A DNA stretch of 64,000 nt, taken from contig NC_051098.1 in NCBI RefSeq assembly GCF_901709675.1, forward strand, positions 8,061,000 to 8,124,999, read 5' to 3'. Of the stretch, positions 24,200 through 37,861 are shown one piece after another (within the stretch, counting starts at the first letter, position 1; the number at the start of each line of letters is the position of its first letter). A program made the translations under genes and the position numbers. The notes beneath the pieces are model-generated. The model was not told the DNA's origin. It did no database searches and saw nothing but the letters and a program-made list of their open reading frames with translations. This stretch comes from Syngnathus acus. Taxonomy: Eukaryota; Chordata; Actinopteri; Syngnathiformes; Syngnathidae.

Positions 24200-27100
24200 G
24201 ATTAAGCCACCAAAATAAAACTAGCTTTAGTTTTACACCTTTGATCATATTAAATGCATGAATACAGTAGATCAAAGTCAAATGAAGGCAATGCACAACA
24301 CATTGAGGCTTTTTTTGGATGCCTTTTCAAGGTGATTCAAATTTAACAGCATGCAGCGTGATGCCGTGCTTATTTTCTGCGGGGGTGCAGTGAAAACTTG
24401 TCTCTTTTTATTCCACTAGCGCTACCTGCACGCACACTATTCTGACCCTTTCCTCTAAGGGGAGAGAGAGGAAGAAACATCACCAATAGCTTCATCTAGG
24501 AGACACTTTCTACTCTTTATTTTCCAGTCATCTTTTTCACTCTGTGATGTTTTGAGTCAGCCATTGGATTGGATATAACTGAGCAATTCTTGAATTGAAG
24601 TCTAGTTTTAATATGTAAATAATATGGACAGCCACCATACCCCCTCCCCAAAGTACATTGATTATGTGAGGCCTAATAGAACATCCAGCTAGTGGTAATT
24701 GGATGATTACAATCTTCTGGGGGGATGCTTAAAAATATACCAAGCATACTGAAAATAAAAAGGATGTGCTATTTGTTTTTGGACAAAGGTTTCCACTATC
24801 ATTATGCTACATGCCATACTAGGATGATGTCTGACTAAAAAAATAACTTCTGTTGTTAAATGTATGGGGTTGCGTAATATACATTCAATAGTTTGATGCA
24901 GATACTTTTAGGGGTTGAAATAAAATGGAATCAAAGGTTTTTACAATTCAAAAACAAAGAGGAAACTCCTCCAGCTGACAGCTGTTTTGAAGTTTTGATT
25001 TGCCACATCTTTCTCAGGCAATGCTTAAGCTAATAAATCATTCATAATAACTTTATGTAATGTATTGAAATATTAATAAATAGCTAAATAAGAAACTCCA
25101 ATATTGGATTTGATTGCCTTTAAATATGTTCATTAAACAGCTTTTCAGAATATTTGAATCACAATAAAAAAAAGTATATATATATATATATATATATATT
25201 TGAATCACAATAAAAAAATTTCCAACAAAAAGTGCAGGGATTCAGCAGCGTAACTTAAAGGTTAAATGAAAACTTCTGCAGAGAAATAGCTCCCCAGTAT
25301 TTTACAGTAAGTGAAGTATTCCACATTTTAATATAATTGAAATGTTCAACTTTCAGTTAGCTTCGTTTTAAGTCAAAACAAAACCAAAAATTTAGTCCCA
25401 GGCTCAGCAGCATTGCTTACAAACTTAACTTAAATAATAAATAAATAGTTTCCCGAGACTGACCTAATTGAAATTGAAACCTTAGTCACTGGATCTTTAA
25501 AAAAACGCCAGATGAAGATCTGCATCAAAATGCAGAATTTCAGCATCAATTCCATCTTTGAGGTTCCATTATGTTAATTTGATTTAGTCGGTTAATAAGT
25601 ACAGTGCATACCAGGAACATGGCAACTGACTGTTCCAGGAAATAATGCATCACATGTGGTGCTTAATATTTAAACAGCGCATGTGGATTCAGAGAACAAA
25701 ACAGCAGGATAGCAAAGCAGCATCTTCAACGCTCATATTTTAGCATGCAGGGCACATTCTCCTTGCACATTATGTCCTTCTTTTTTTGCCACACAAAGCT
25801 GTTTTTGTTTGCATAGCGTCGCACATTTCGACGACGTGACAAAAAGTGATTGACAGTGAGAGAGGTATTCTTTGTTTGTTGTTGTCCTTGTTGTATGCAG
25901 AGATTTGCATCAACCTTTTTATGACTATTTTCTACTAAGCTGCTCTAGGAAGCAACTGTACACGTGTGGGACAAAAAAATAAAAAATACATCTCAGCTCA
26001 GCATGATTGAGTGCCATTCTAAACTACTGTTTGGTACATTACCTTAACTTGCTTATTAATCAAACGGTTAAACAGTATTTTGATAGAGGCCTGGTATTAA
26101 TTCTGTTATAAACTGTCAACTGTGCGAATTTCTGTCAGTCATAGGGGCTAGGTGATTAGATTGTCAGAGTAAACTGAGGATGACATCCATTTGTTTCTAC
26201 ACTGCAGCTATGCTTTTCCACATCACATCCTTTTACATAAATGAAAGTGACACTTACAGGTTGAGCCATAGTACTCCTGTATAATCGGTCTTGGCCAGTA
26301 ATGTAAGTTACTGTCATACACGAGACCAATGAAAGTGGGCAATGATGATACGCAATATGATGGAAACAATGGTGCCAAAGTTGTTGAACTTGTTGCAATG
26401 CACATCCACATTCCCATTATTTACATTTCAAGTAGATTAGACCTACAATTGCCTGGCTACTAGTCCATTGTACATCTTGTCCAAAGTCACTTGAGATAGG
26501 CTTCATCTGGCCCTGATGGATGGAAGCCAACCCACCAAAACAACAAATCTGCCCCTGCCTTCAATATGTGCTGCTGGGAACAGGAAGAGTGCTGCTTTGT
26601 TTTCTGTTGACCCATATTTGATGCCAGGAGATGCCATCACATTTTTTGGACGTTCAGCTTGGTCACTCTTTAACACGCTCATGGGCTCAGCTACAAAGCA
26701 CTTACACATACAAAATCAATGTGCCCATCAAAATCAATAGAGAGTCCTCTAATGCAATGTGATTCAATCGCTCCATGTTTTCCCATCATTTACTGTACAT
26801 TTAAAGCAAATTAGACTTCAAACATGCAATTGAGCAGCTAACAGTTGTAGGTGTGCCCCATTTCTTTCCCAATGCCATCTGGAATAAATTTAACAAACTG
26901 ACAAAAATCGACAGATGAATGACATGTAATGAAAATAAATTCCTTACATTCAGTATTTTATGCAATCCAAAGGCTCTTAAGTGCAGTGAGTCACCCAGCA
27001 TGAGCACATGCTCATCTTGTTGGGACTTTCAACTGCCCCAATCAGAGATCATCACATTATCTCACTTGGGTGATTTATTTGGCATAGTTTTTAATCCAGT

Positions 27101-28617
27101 TGCCTTTCCTGACACTACTGAGCAATTTTACACCGACTGGGAATTGAACACATACTACAAGAAAGCAGTAGTATGAAAACGACACTACCAAGTAAGCAAG
27201 TACTGCACATGGGAATAAAAAGAAAAATATTATGGAATACCTTGCTAAGTAGCTTGACGTAGCATCAGCACTTTGTCTTTTTTTTTTTTTTTTTTTAATC
27301 AGACAACAGTAGCACACTGGCAAACACTGCTAACAAAAAGAGGCCATGACAAATCAAATGAAACAGAACGTGCTATTTGATCACCATCTAATGAGACTTA
27401 TTCAACTCGGTCATACGTGACGGAATGGGTGCAACCATGTATGCGCACAACATTTGTCTATGTATTAAATAACATAAACACTAAGTAATGCGTTAATTGT
27501 ATTTCCCTCAATAATTCAATGTAAGTGGATCGAGGGCAACAATGTTGATCACAGCAATCCCCAGAGATGACACCCCCTAATGGGAATAATAATTTCCCTC
27601 TTTGTCAATAAAGTATTCACCCTCAACCTTCTATGAACTTTAGTGCTACTAGGTCCTCTGCATTTGTTCTCAATATGTCTAGATAGGATGCAATGTTCTG
27701 TTACTAATTTGGAATTAAATTTGCACCAACAGGTTGCTCCTCTGCCAGCCGTTGATGATGCTTCGTGGAAATCAGCGATAAAAACCATACCACATAGCAG
27801 AGGTGAAATACAACAAATTCAAACGAGGTCATAATACCGGGGCTTCCTTTATAAAATGGACCGGTTATACTGGGGCAAAAAAGTCAAAGATTACAATGAT
27901 AATGATTAATGGCATGGCTACAAAGTTACAAAGTGAAATGAGCACATCAGCATCATCACTAGCTGAGTGCTCTTGGTTAATTAGTTTGACATTTAGAAAA
28001 ATATTCCTATTGTGCCCTCATTGAGAAGCCACTAAATGAAAATCCTGGAAGCAGAACAATATATTTCACATTGTCAGAAACTGGGCTAAGGCTAATTAAA
28101 CCAGTGTCTAGAACACGTGCAGATTATTTTCACGTACCTTTCTCTGGCTGGTGTTTAATGGTGTCATGAAGAAAATGAAAGTGGGCCCTGTTTTCCGCCG
28201 AGAATGATGTTCAATTCCTTTAATGAGATGTTTTCTCTAAAAGAACGCAGAAAGAAATGTCCTTCATAGACTCAATCGTACTTGCAGCAAAGACCCTCAA
28301 AAGAAAACTCTCCAACTCATTCTTACAAAAGCTACAGAGGCATGTTGGAATCGTTGTCTTATAGAAAATTTGCTGCAACTGAATTGTGTACAACTGCCTT
28401 GAGGAAAAATCTACAATAAGCCTACCGTTTCAGAATATTATGGTTGCTGACATTCGGAACGATGGAGTGCAATCTTCTTGCAGGAAGTGCTCCACCATTT
28501 CAACTAACTCACCATGTCACACCTGGCTTTAATTTAATGATCCAAAGGTAATTTGTCCCAGCGACTCGATTTAAAGCTTAACTTCCCAACAAACTGTATA
28601 TTTAGACTGATAGAGTA
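24200..28617. other. intergenic, no gene seen
   Basis: AT-rich. At 25,150-25,217 a 23-base string (atatttgaatcacaataaaa..) flanks both sides of a (TA)n run at 25,175-25,199, so the microsatellite sits inside a small direct duplication. A T20 tract lies near 27,278. A SINE-like remnant is possible near 26,480-26,530. No exons recognised. Confidence 0.5.
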
Positions 28618-28699
28618 GATGAGGTGACCGAGTGGTTAAGGTGATGGACTGCTAATCCATTGTGCTCTGCACGCGTGGGTTCGAATCCCATCCTCATCG
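28618..28699 (+). tRNA. tRNA-Ser (anticodon GCT), intronless
   Basis: The 82-base sequence folds as a class II serine tRNA. The acceptor arms GATGAGG and CCTCATC pair fully with discriminator G. The anticodon stem-loop 'tggactgctaatcca' has GCT in the loop (reads AGC/AGU codons). A variable arm 'ttgtgctctgcacgc' and the B box GGTTCGAATCC are intact. CCA is not encoded, as expected in a eukaryote. Compared with the human tRNA-Ser-GCT I remember, two stem pairs differ on both strands: 3-70 is T-A instead of C-G, and 10-25 is A-T instead of G-C. Pairing is thus preserved, which argues for a gene under constraint and not a dead copy. The downstream T tract is weak (no TTTT in the first bases), so termination efficiency is uncertain. 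Confidence 0.93.
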
Positions 28700-28954
28700 A
28701 GTTGTCCTTGTTTATCCTATATTGAATGTGTTTATATAAGGTTATCCCAGGTTTATGTCGATAGGTCATCTGCTTTGCGTGGGGAATTCTATTCCTTAAA
28801 CGTTTAGAGCATTCTGACATGCACCTTTGCAATGTGCTTCATTCCAAAGCGTGGGACTGGCAATGGATACAGCTCGATCCCCTGTGAGCCTTTGCTGAGT
28901 CCACTGTAACTCTAACAACGTCCATCCACCGATCTAAGGCACAGAGCAGTATGA

Positions 28955-29330
28955 GTGAAGGAGCTCAGAGATGTAAGATGAGCTGAGATCATTCAAAGAT
29001 TTGAAAACAAATAACACTGAGAACCAGTAAAGGGACGCCAGAGTAGAACTATATGCTCTCTCTTCTGAGTACCATTCAATCGACAAACAGCGGCCTTTTG
29101 GACCAACTGGAGACGATTGATGGAGGACTGGCTGACTTCAAAATAAAGAGCACTACAGTAATCCAGCCGAGATGTCACGAAAGCATGAATCACTGTTTGA
29201 AAGTGCTGTTGAGAAAGGAGAAGCTTTACATTAGCTTGGTGCCTAAAATGAAAAAAGCTGGCTCCAATTTGCCCATCCAATTTTAAATCACTATCCAGTT
29301 TAAGACCCAATTCGAGACTGTTGACTTTAG
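28955..29330 (-). mobile_element. L2/Maui-like LINE fragment (end of RT ORF)
   Basis: The minus-strand reading contains MGLKLDSDLKLDGQIGASFF, HQANVKLLLS, TVIHAFVTSRLDYCSALY and SSINRLQLVQKAA, then QKREHIVLLWRPF. This block is the well-known C-terminal end of the reverse transcriptase of fish L2/Maui-type LINEs (family pattern: D-S-D-L, VIHAF.SRLDYCN.LY, LQLVQN.AAR). Only about 105 codons remain, with no start of the RT domain and no endonuclease. It is a dead 5'-truncated copy. Confidence 0.8.
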
Positions 29331-30101
29331 ATAAGGATCTCTATAACCACATCAAATTTTGAATTTCAAAACTGTATAGGATCTGATGACCTTTTCACTA
29401 CTATGTTAGAGAGATGCTAATTTGCACCATTTTCCATGCAACATTGCCAAGCGTACTGTGCAAAAAAAATGAATTGCTGCCATTAATGAAGCCCATTCAA
29501 TCTGAGACTATCAATGGCTGATAAGAAGATTAGTGCAGGGCTCAGAATTGGTGCTTAGATAATGTGCCAGGATCTCTAAGCAGCATGCGAGTGAAAAGCT
29601 GCTGCTAACCAAATCACTTTACTTACTTGGTTGCATTAAGGAGAAGCTAGTGGAAATGCCATTGTGATCATATGTGATGTCAAATAACGAATAAAAGAAA
29701 GCAGGGTGAGCAGATTCGACACAAGAAACACTTTCCTGGATTCACATCGTATCTTTCTTGTGTGTATCACATCTCATAATATAAAGAGAACAAATGAAAT
29801 TAAACTCATATCCAATCCTCAAAGTGTTCAATGGCATTTTCACATTGTCCCAATTCCATTATAGCAGAGCAGTGATGACTTCACACTTCAGCAGTAGGTC
29901 ATGTCAGAGGTTGCTGACCAGGAGCTAGTGGGGGGAGGGTGATGCAGTACATTCTATTCCAGTCTCAGAATGCAAGTGGACTGTTGGCATGTGGTCTGAA
30001 GGAAGAACAGCCGAAAAGCACTTGGGCAAAATTCAGTGACGTGGCGCATAATATCACCCCTGGACTGTCACGCCTTTTGTGTCACAGCCAGATGTACTGT
30101 G
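29331..30101. other. intergenic, no gene seen
   Basis: No recognised coding or RNA feature. Confidence 0.5.
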
Positions 30102-30496
30102 CCGTATTTTCCGGACTATAAGGCGCACCTAAAAACCTAAAGTTTTCTCAAAAGCCGACAGTGCGCCTTATAGTCCGGTGCGCCTTATATATGGACCAAA
30201 TTCCTACATTTAAACTGGCCCGAAGCATTGTGTCATGAAACCAATCATAAGTGGCCCGCTGAAGACTAGGAATCATGAATCAGAAAGACTATGGATCATT
30301 ATTTTGTGATTATAAAGTAATATGTTGCGTCTGAAGTTGAAATGAAAAAGATAAAATGGAGAATGATTTGATTTGGATTAAAAATCTGACATGACGCATT
30401 AATGGTACGCCTTATAGAAGGACAAAGTTTTAAAATGGGCCATTCATTGAAGGTGCGCCTTATAGTCCGGTGCGCCTTATAGTCCGTAAAATACGG
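30102..30496. mobile_element. MITE, 'ggactataag' family (GCGCC subtype)
   Basis: It starts CCGTATTTTCCGGACTATAAG and ends CTTATAGTCCGTAAAATACGG, giving clear inverted ends. Sub-terminal direct motifs 'gcgccttatagtccggtgcg' occur on both sides. Non-coding. It belongs to the same broad family as the copies at 18,964, 40,945 and 63,870 but has the GCGCC motif in place of CGACTT. Confidence 0.85.
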
Positions 30497-33400
30497 TACT
30501 TTGTTGTAGACTCAGTTGCGTCTCTATGAAGACTTAGTGGACGCAACAACTACCACAAAATGTATATATTTTTATTACCTGGAGCAAACAACGCAAATCA
30601 CAGGGAGAACATGACAACTCCACACAGGAGCCAAGATTCAAACCCTGAGACAGACTTTCAAACCACTCCATGCTGTGATAAAGCAAGAAAGCTTTAAGAT
30701 AATTAAAATAGATGTTGTAAACTGTGTGGTCAACAGAATGAACTGCGAGAAGAGAGAATTGGGCAAGAGAAGACAAACGAAATCTAGAAATCTGAAGTGA
30801 CAAAGGACACGTCATATGGAAGAAGACACACGATGGAGAAAGAAAGAATGATTGAGCAACACATTAGAATATATTGGTCAGGATGTTGAGTAGGACAGAA
30901 GAGGACGGACTGAGTCATCGTTATGATAATTCGGAGGCGGCAGGGTGCTGACTCACTCTAATGTACTTTCACAGAAACATGGAATGTCACAGCGCACCTC
31001 AGGGGCGCGATGATCAGTGCAAAGTTAGGAGACACGCAATACTGTAGCGATCGAGCACTGGCACTCTTGTGCTGGTGTCGACTACCATCTTTAAAAAAGG
31101 ACAGTGAAATTGGAACTTGATTTCCAAAACATGTTTTACCTCCTTCTTTGAAGCTAGAAGACATATCATCTCTTCTATATTTTCTTTTTCAACAGTACTG
31201 GTGACCTTTTATAAATGAATGCACATGTTAGACTCTTTATATCACAGCCAACTTCTTTTCATCACGAATTGTAATCCCTAAACACATCACAGTTTATTAC
31301 ATACCAAGGCTGGCTCGCCATTGCTTGCCAAACTAACCCTAAATCACTGCTATCTTTTCATCTGCAAGGCTATCCTATGTATGCTCCAGGCTTAAAAGTG
31401 TTCCCTCATTGCGCAAAACTCTGTTAGCTATTATAGCCTCAGATCTCAAGAGGTCAAGTCTCTCTATCCAAAGAGAGTGCAACCTTTGTAATACAATACT
31501 TGAAGAATTCATTAAGAACAAGGCAGTCAGTGTAAAATCAAGCCACATGCTACCGGATCATAAAAATCACCACACACAACATTGAGGCTTAATTTCTCTT
31601 AAGTGGTGAATGCACCTAGCTAATTTTTGGGCCGTGAAGTCTGTTAGTTTAATGAGACTTTGCCGTGTATTATTTTGCATTATACTGCATTGCATTGTAC
31701 AGATAATTAGAAAGGGCTGCAGAAGCAGGATAACAATACTGATCATTTAAATAAGGTGTGTTGCAACAGGGAAACATAGAAAACATGCAGGAGGACCAGA
31801 GTTACCTACCCATGTACTGAAGTGTGATTCTCATACATCTAAGTAAAACAAAAGATGATTTTAGCAAGCATTTGGCGCTGTGAGGTTTCATCAGATAATT
31901 TGCATTAATGAGTGCAGTAAATAGTGTTTACTGAAGATATAGCCGAGTCATACTGTAGATAGATTGGTCTATAGTACAGGAATAAGACAGTGCCAGCATG
32001 CACTCCTGATGATTTTTTCATGATGTTGAGCCATTACGACTCCCCTAATGACTTCTGAATGAGATGCCAGATGTTAAGACTTTTGAACTGAACAACTCCA
32101 TACACATTTATGTGTCCCATAAACCAATGTAATTGATCAAAACAATGCCTTGAGGATTTTTTCTAGTTCATTTCATTTATGTGCATGTCTTGTTAAACGA
32201 CCGGATTGTCTTTAATGCATTCAATCCATTATTAGCTTTCTTAATCAGACAACATCTGAGTGTCCTTTTACATCAAATTTGTTTTTGATATGAGTTACTG
32301 TTACTAGATGAGTTAAAATTGCTGTCCCTCTAGGAAAATGAAAATACTTGGGCAACACTAAACTAACTCACAACCCTTTGCTGATTTGCCATCAGTGAGT
32401 GGATGAGGCATTTACTTTGACCTTTTCCTTCCCTTTGAGTCATCATTACCTGCGTCAACATTTGAATGACTCAACACTATAAAAGTACATTCAAGTCAGA
32501 GAGGATATTCAAATGCAGCCCATTTACCGCACAGCGATTTATTGTTTTTATTATACTCGGAATATCTCAGTGGTAATAGTAAGTGGTTAAGCAGTGCCCT
32601 ATAGAATTTATTATAATTTTTCTCACAGAAGCAAAGCAAATTATAAAGCACAATTTATACACGAGGCAATTCAATTTGCTTCACTGAGCAAACACCCAAC
32701 ACGCAAAAACAATTCCATACAAAACTACTGAAGACATTCAAAGGCAAAGCAGCCTTAAAAGCTCATGTATTAAATGAATTGACAACAATGTAACCAAGTG
32801 AAGAAAAACAGTATGAAAAATGAATGAAAAGGAACTTTTCATTCGTCTGTTTTAGTTCCTCTTGTAAATGTGAAAAGTTTTGTTTTTCAAAAAGCACTTT
32901 CATTTCATTTATTTCATTCTGGGTTTTTTCAATTGTAGTTTTAGTTTTCATTCAATAAAATAACCTCAATTATTACTTTGCTAGTCTCCTTGCACTGATT
33001 CATAGAATAGCAAAAGTTAAAAAAACACTATTATAAATAATGAAAGCTACATACTGGAAAAGAACGGACCTTATGTCATGTACTGGATACAAGAGAAATT
33101 CAAAAATAATCATATAAAAGACTATCCAAGTGTGGCTGAAGTAATAGATTTTAGTGTAAACATTGTAATGTGCAAAGATGAAGGCATTCAAGTGTTGTAT
33201 GTCACAGAGGTATTGTACACTGGACACATTAAAGTGAGCAGGAACATAAAGATAAAAATGTTGCACAGCGTGGTAGGAAGGGATCAAATAGTTCTTTCCC
33301 CCACCTTTCCATCACCTTAAACCATGCTGGCATATTCTTGTGTGACGTCTGACCTGAGCGTATAAAGCTTTGTGTGCAAGTCATTTGTTGACATCTCCAC

Positions 33401-33569
33401 AGAATAAATGAACCGGTGCTCACATTGCTAACTGAGCTGAATTCTGAATTCTAAATTCTTACTCATTTTTGCTAGCTTTGCGGGCTCGACTGGGGAAATG
33501 TGTCACGTGACCGGGACGAGCGTCTTGACCTGAATTAATTGATCGTCGATAAAAAATTTTTTTTTTTTT
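30497..33569. other. intergenic, no gene seen
   Basis: Unique AT-rich sequence with a degenerate retroposon piece at about 32,625-32,720 ('gcacaatttatacacgaggc'). The 95-codon open frame at 33,000-33,287 minus has no family resemblance. Confidence 0.5.
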
Positions 33570-33650
33570 TTTCCTGTGCGGCTTGGCGGCCCGGTACCAA
33601 GTGACCCACGGACCGGTACCGGTCCGCGGTCCGATGGTTGGGGACCTCTG
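33570..33650. mobile_element. hAT MITE half-copy
   Basis: 'gaccggtaccggtccgcggt' followed by the end GGTTGGGGACCTCTG matches the right half of the family seen complete at 24,113-24,199. The left end is missing; a T15 tract lies just upstream. Confidence 0.7.
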
Positions 33651-34394
33651 CCTCAATCATGTTTAGTCAAACATGAATTGGTCCATCTATCAATTTTCTA
33701 TATGCTTATCGTAACAAAATATTATGTTTTGATATTCAAGTCTGGTGGGGATGAGTGTATATGACCTCCAAGCTTCTCAAAGGGGAGCAGAACAGAGTGT
33801 TGAGATTGAAAACGGAGGTTTAAAAAAACAAATAAATAAATGTAAAAACAACCACAAAAACAGCTAATTCAATCCAGTGTATGACCTTTACCACTCTAGG
33901 AGTTCATTGCCTTTTTATCTCACAGAGTTTTTGACATGAAGGTTGCTGATGTCGGTTGTTTGTAGCGTGTTGGGAGGCAAAGCAATATTTGATTATTGCT
34001 GTAAAAGCTGTTCTTCTGCACAGTGTGCCTTCATGATGACGACAACAAATGCACAATGCAATGAAATTCCATTCTGTAGTAAGTGCACATGATGCATGAA
34101 AGCACACTGCAACAATATGGCTCTCTCAAACAGACTGGAATGTGGAATGAAGAATTATATCGTTTATTAGATAATGCACTTGAAAAATACACACACTTTC
34201 AATTATAGCACATCTGAAAATACGTGCAATAATGGCACCCTCTTTTTAAGATGTCGGTTCTAAGTTATTGACCATACTTGGCCTTATTTGCTTGTTGTAC
34301 TGCCATGTTACGAGAGTGGCCTCTAGCGGTCATATGTGTGAATAATGAATTGATTTTATCTGTCTCTGTGTCGCCCTCTTGCTCTCTCTCCTTT
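33651..34394. other. intergenic, no gene seen
   Basis: No recognised coding or RNA feature. Confidence 0.5.
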
Positions 34395-34604
<210 letters not shown>

Positions 34605-36795
34605 CACAATATGTTTGCGCATGGACTCACTTGTGTCTTTGACATTTAATTATTGCATATTCACGCCTTAGCAAACATATCAGTGCTTCAGAAAAGATCA
34701 GTTAATGTCTCAAGAGAAGTATTAGTCAAGGAGGATGTTGGAATAAATGTTTTTTAGGGGCCTAACATATTAATTGCCTCTTTGTCATGCATATTAAGGC
34801 AGCAGAGGGTTTAAATTAGCGTAACTTATCCACAGAATTTAGGAGGCAGAATTTACTCTCTCAGGCTAAATTGCTGGTACCCTCTGAATGAAACATAATA
34901 TACCCTTTGTGGATTTGGAAAATTGAATATAAGACAGCTCTCTGCATTTCCGCTGCAAAGCATGCAACAGTGACTTTATTTTTTTTACTAGCACTGAGAA
35001 AAATATGGTTGGTACCTTTCTGTTAACAAAAGACAATATCAAGACATTTAATATTGCGTGAGGGAGAGTAATAAGTAACAATATAGTGACACAAGAACCA
35101 CCAAGTGTGGAGGAGCCTACCATTGAAGGAACTGGACCTGCTCTGAAATATGTTGATCTGGATCTTTGCAGGGAGGGATCAATGAAGGCATGGATTGGGT
35201 GTGTGGAAGTGTCCCTAAATTGTATTATGAAATTTCCTGATGCAAAATGTGCTACACAGTGTTAGCTAACCAGCTCATATGTCTCCATCAGTATAAAGAC
35301 CCAACCTTGTTTGTGAAGGTCATACGTCTTGTTAAGTACTATTCAAACAGTTTCTTTTAGTCAGACAGGAAAGATTATTTTTACCTGCTTTACACATTTT
35401 GGCTACTTCCTGTAGCCTTCCTCAGAAGTGGTCAAACAAGAGTGATAAAAACCAAATTAACAGTCTATTTTGAAGTGCAGTGATCTGATCCCATTGAACA
35501 TCTTTGGAAGAAGCTGAAACTTGCCGTCAGGAGATGGCACCCTTGAAATCTGATCATTAAGCCAGCTGTCTCTCTTGGTGGCCTTCCCCCTTCCCCTCCA
35601 TGTTTGTTTGTTCTGGTGGTTAATTGCAAGTTTGGATGCAGACGTGCAGCTGCAGCATCCAGCTTGAGCATACAGTGTGTTCTTACAGCTCATATACAGA
35701 GGTGGAAAAACTATGGAATCAAAATCTGTCTTTACATGCAAGATTGAAGGGATCGTCAACCTTATTAAATGTGAGCGTTGCGGTACTCCTTGGCTACTGT
35801 CTACTAATTTGATAAATACCTCTGAAATACTGGTAACTCACCGGTGAGCTATGTTTAGAACAGACCAGCTGGGATATTAAGCTGTGAGATTTATCGGCAA
35901 AGAATATCACCACCGATGCAAGTTTTCTGGGTTTTTTTTTGTTTGTTTTGCAATTTTGCTTCAAACATGGTGCTGGAAGCCATAAATTAAAAGTCCTGCA
36001 TATTGTGCAACATACGTACTGGCTGTCTATGAAATGTATACATACAAGATACATGTTGAGGATATCGTAATAAATACATGGCATTATCTCAATTTTCTGG
36101 TTTTGGCATGATTACTCCTTCTAAAAAATGAGAATCAATGTCAGCACTAGCAGTAGGGGTGAAGCTCCACCTGCTTTCTTGCACGTAATAGCTGCTGAGT
36201 GTCGCTAATTTGAGAGCTTCATCACATGACGGATGTTGCATCAAGGGACCTACGAGGGCCTCGACAGCGGCCATAAATCTTGGTTCACGCTTGGTGCCAC
36301 AAACATATCTGCATCTGTCACGGCAGCGCATGAAATTAGCTGCGAAATTTGATGGAACGGCCCAGAGCATATTCCACTGATCACTGAAGGAGCACTCTTT
36401 TTTTCAAATCCTATTTTGCCTATCTAATTCAAGCTCGGTTTCTGAAGTGATTTTCTTGAAATACACCTTCAATGTTGTCTGGAGGAACATGATAAGTAAA
36501 TTTGGAGGTAACACTGAATGATTGCAATGTTTCTTTTATTGTTGTACTGTTAAAAGTGTTACTTTGAAGTTACTGTAATAAGGAAAGAAAATAATGAGTC
36601 AGTAGTTATCAGTGTAGCAGCCAATCACAATTAAGAAGAGAAAACGCTTTGTCATCTAAATGATGTGTCGCATTACTCGAAGCTGCAGGTTCTTCAATTT
36701 TTTTTAAATCATATCATCTGTGTTGTAAATGAATTACTGAAGTTAATTGAAGAGGCATATGGCCAAGAAACATTAATTATGTTATTAAATATCAG
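34605..36795. other. intergenic, no gene seen
   Basis: Unique sequence. A 93-codon minus frame at 36,089-36,370 has somewhat coding-like composition (it includes RCRDRCRYVCGTKREPRF) but no recognised family and no splice partners, so it is not called. Confidence 0.5.
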
Positions 36796-36957
36796 CCTGG
36801 GCAGCACAGTGGAACACTGGTTAGCACGTCCGCCTCTCTAGAATTTCAGCCTGGTTTACCTCAAGCCATCCAGAGTCCTCATTGAAACAGATTTTTCAGG
36901 GCGCTGGTTTACCCCAAGTCATCCAGAATCCTCATTGAAACTGACTTTTCAAGGCGA
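36796..36957. repeat. SINE head plus ~57 bp tandem duplication
   Basis: 'gggcagcacagtggaacact' and 'ggttagcacgtccgcctc' match the tRNA-derived head of the abundant fish SINE. It is followed by two copies of 'ctggtttacc.caag.catccaga.tcctcattgaaac' at about 36,850-36,955. The SINE body is missing here. Confidence 0.6.
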
Positions 36958-37375
36958 GAACTGGACTAGACAAAGATCTTGCCGCAAACGCAAAATTTAA
37001 AAAGAGACAAAGAAGATTGAGATGAAGAAGCTTTGATGCCAGTAATGTCAAGTTACAGATGCACTAACCAAGATGCGTTGTTCATATTATCACTGACACC
37101 AGTAGCGACACGCGCCTTTGACGTCTATTTCCCATCCCCCAAACACAAGCAAATTCCCACTCTGATTGCTTGTCATGGTGTCAACAACTGTGTGTTTCAC
37201 AGCAGTGTCTCGCAGATGCTCTGCAGAACGTCGACAGGTTTGACAACTCTGTCAATTAGCAGGCAGAATGGCAAGAGGGATGCTCACCTAAGAAATAAAG
37301 AATAAAAAAGACACAAGGAAAATTAAAAAATCATTCAATTTAATTAGACATGGGTGCCAGTGTTTACAGTGTTTA
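36958..37375. other. intergenic, no gene seen
   Basis: No recognised feature; the 90-codon frame at 37,033-37,305 has no family resemblance. Confidence 0.45.
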
Positions 37376-37722
37376 CCTTATGACACAGGTGTCAAACTCA
37401 AGGCCCGGGGTCCAGATACGGCCCGCCACATCATTTTATGTGGCCCGCGAAGACAAATTGTGCATCAAATTGGTGTCATTACTAGAATTGCAAATTGTCT
37501 TCCCTTTTAGTAATAGCTTCTTTTTTTTTAAAATATTTGACCAGTTTTTACTCGTCTGATTTGAAAACGAGTTAATTGTCAGTTTGTTTTGTAGCTTTTA
37601 CTGTATATAATATGAGGTGCTCGTACATTTATTTGGGTTGACAGTCATAATGGCCCTCCGAAAGAAGCTATGACTACAATGCGGCCCATGAAAAAAATGT
37701 GTTTGACACCTCTGCCTTATGA
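37376..37722. mobile_element. hAT MITE with perfect 8-bp target duplication
   Basis: The element spans 37,384-37,714 (331 bases), with inverted ends CACAGGTGTCAAAC and GTTTGACACCTCTG. It is flanked by CCTTATGA on both sides (37,376-37,383 and 37,715-37,722), a perfect 8-bp duplication as made by hAT transposases. The interior is non-coding, with 'ggcccgccacatcatttt' near the left end and 'gcggcccatg' near the right. Confidence 0.92.
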
Positions 37723-37861
37723 GGTAAAGGTGAAATTTGGACACAAAGTAATTTGTGACACAATAAGTGATAGCTGCAAGGTTACCACTTTTATTATTAT
37801 TCATGCAAACGGAGACAAAACAATCTGCTCCCATGCATTTCATCAGTCACTCACAGAGATG

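Noticed and set aside
28955-29330. A host gene encoding the 105-residue minus-strand protein
   Set aside because: The motifs are those of the end of an L2/Maui-type reverse transcriptase; it is a truncated LINE.
36089-36370. 93-codon minus frame with coding-like composition
   Set aside because: No recognised domain, no splice partners and no promoter context; kept only as a note in the region entry.
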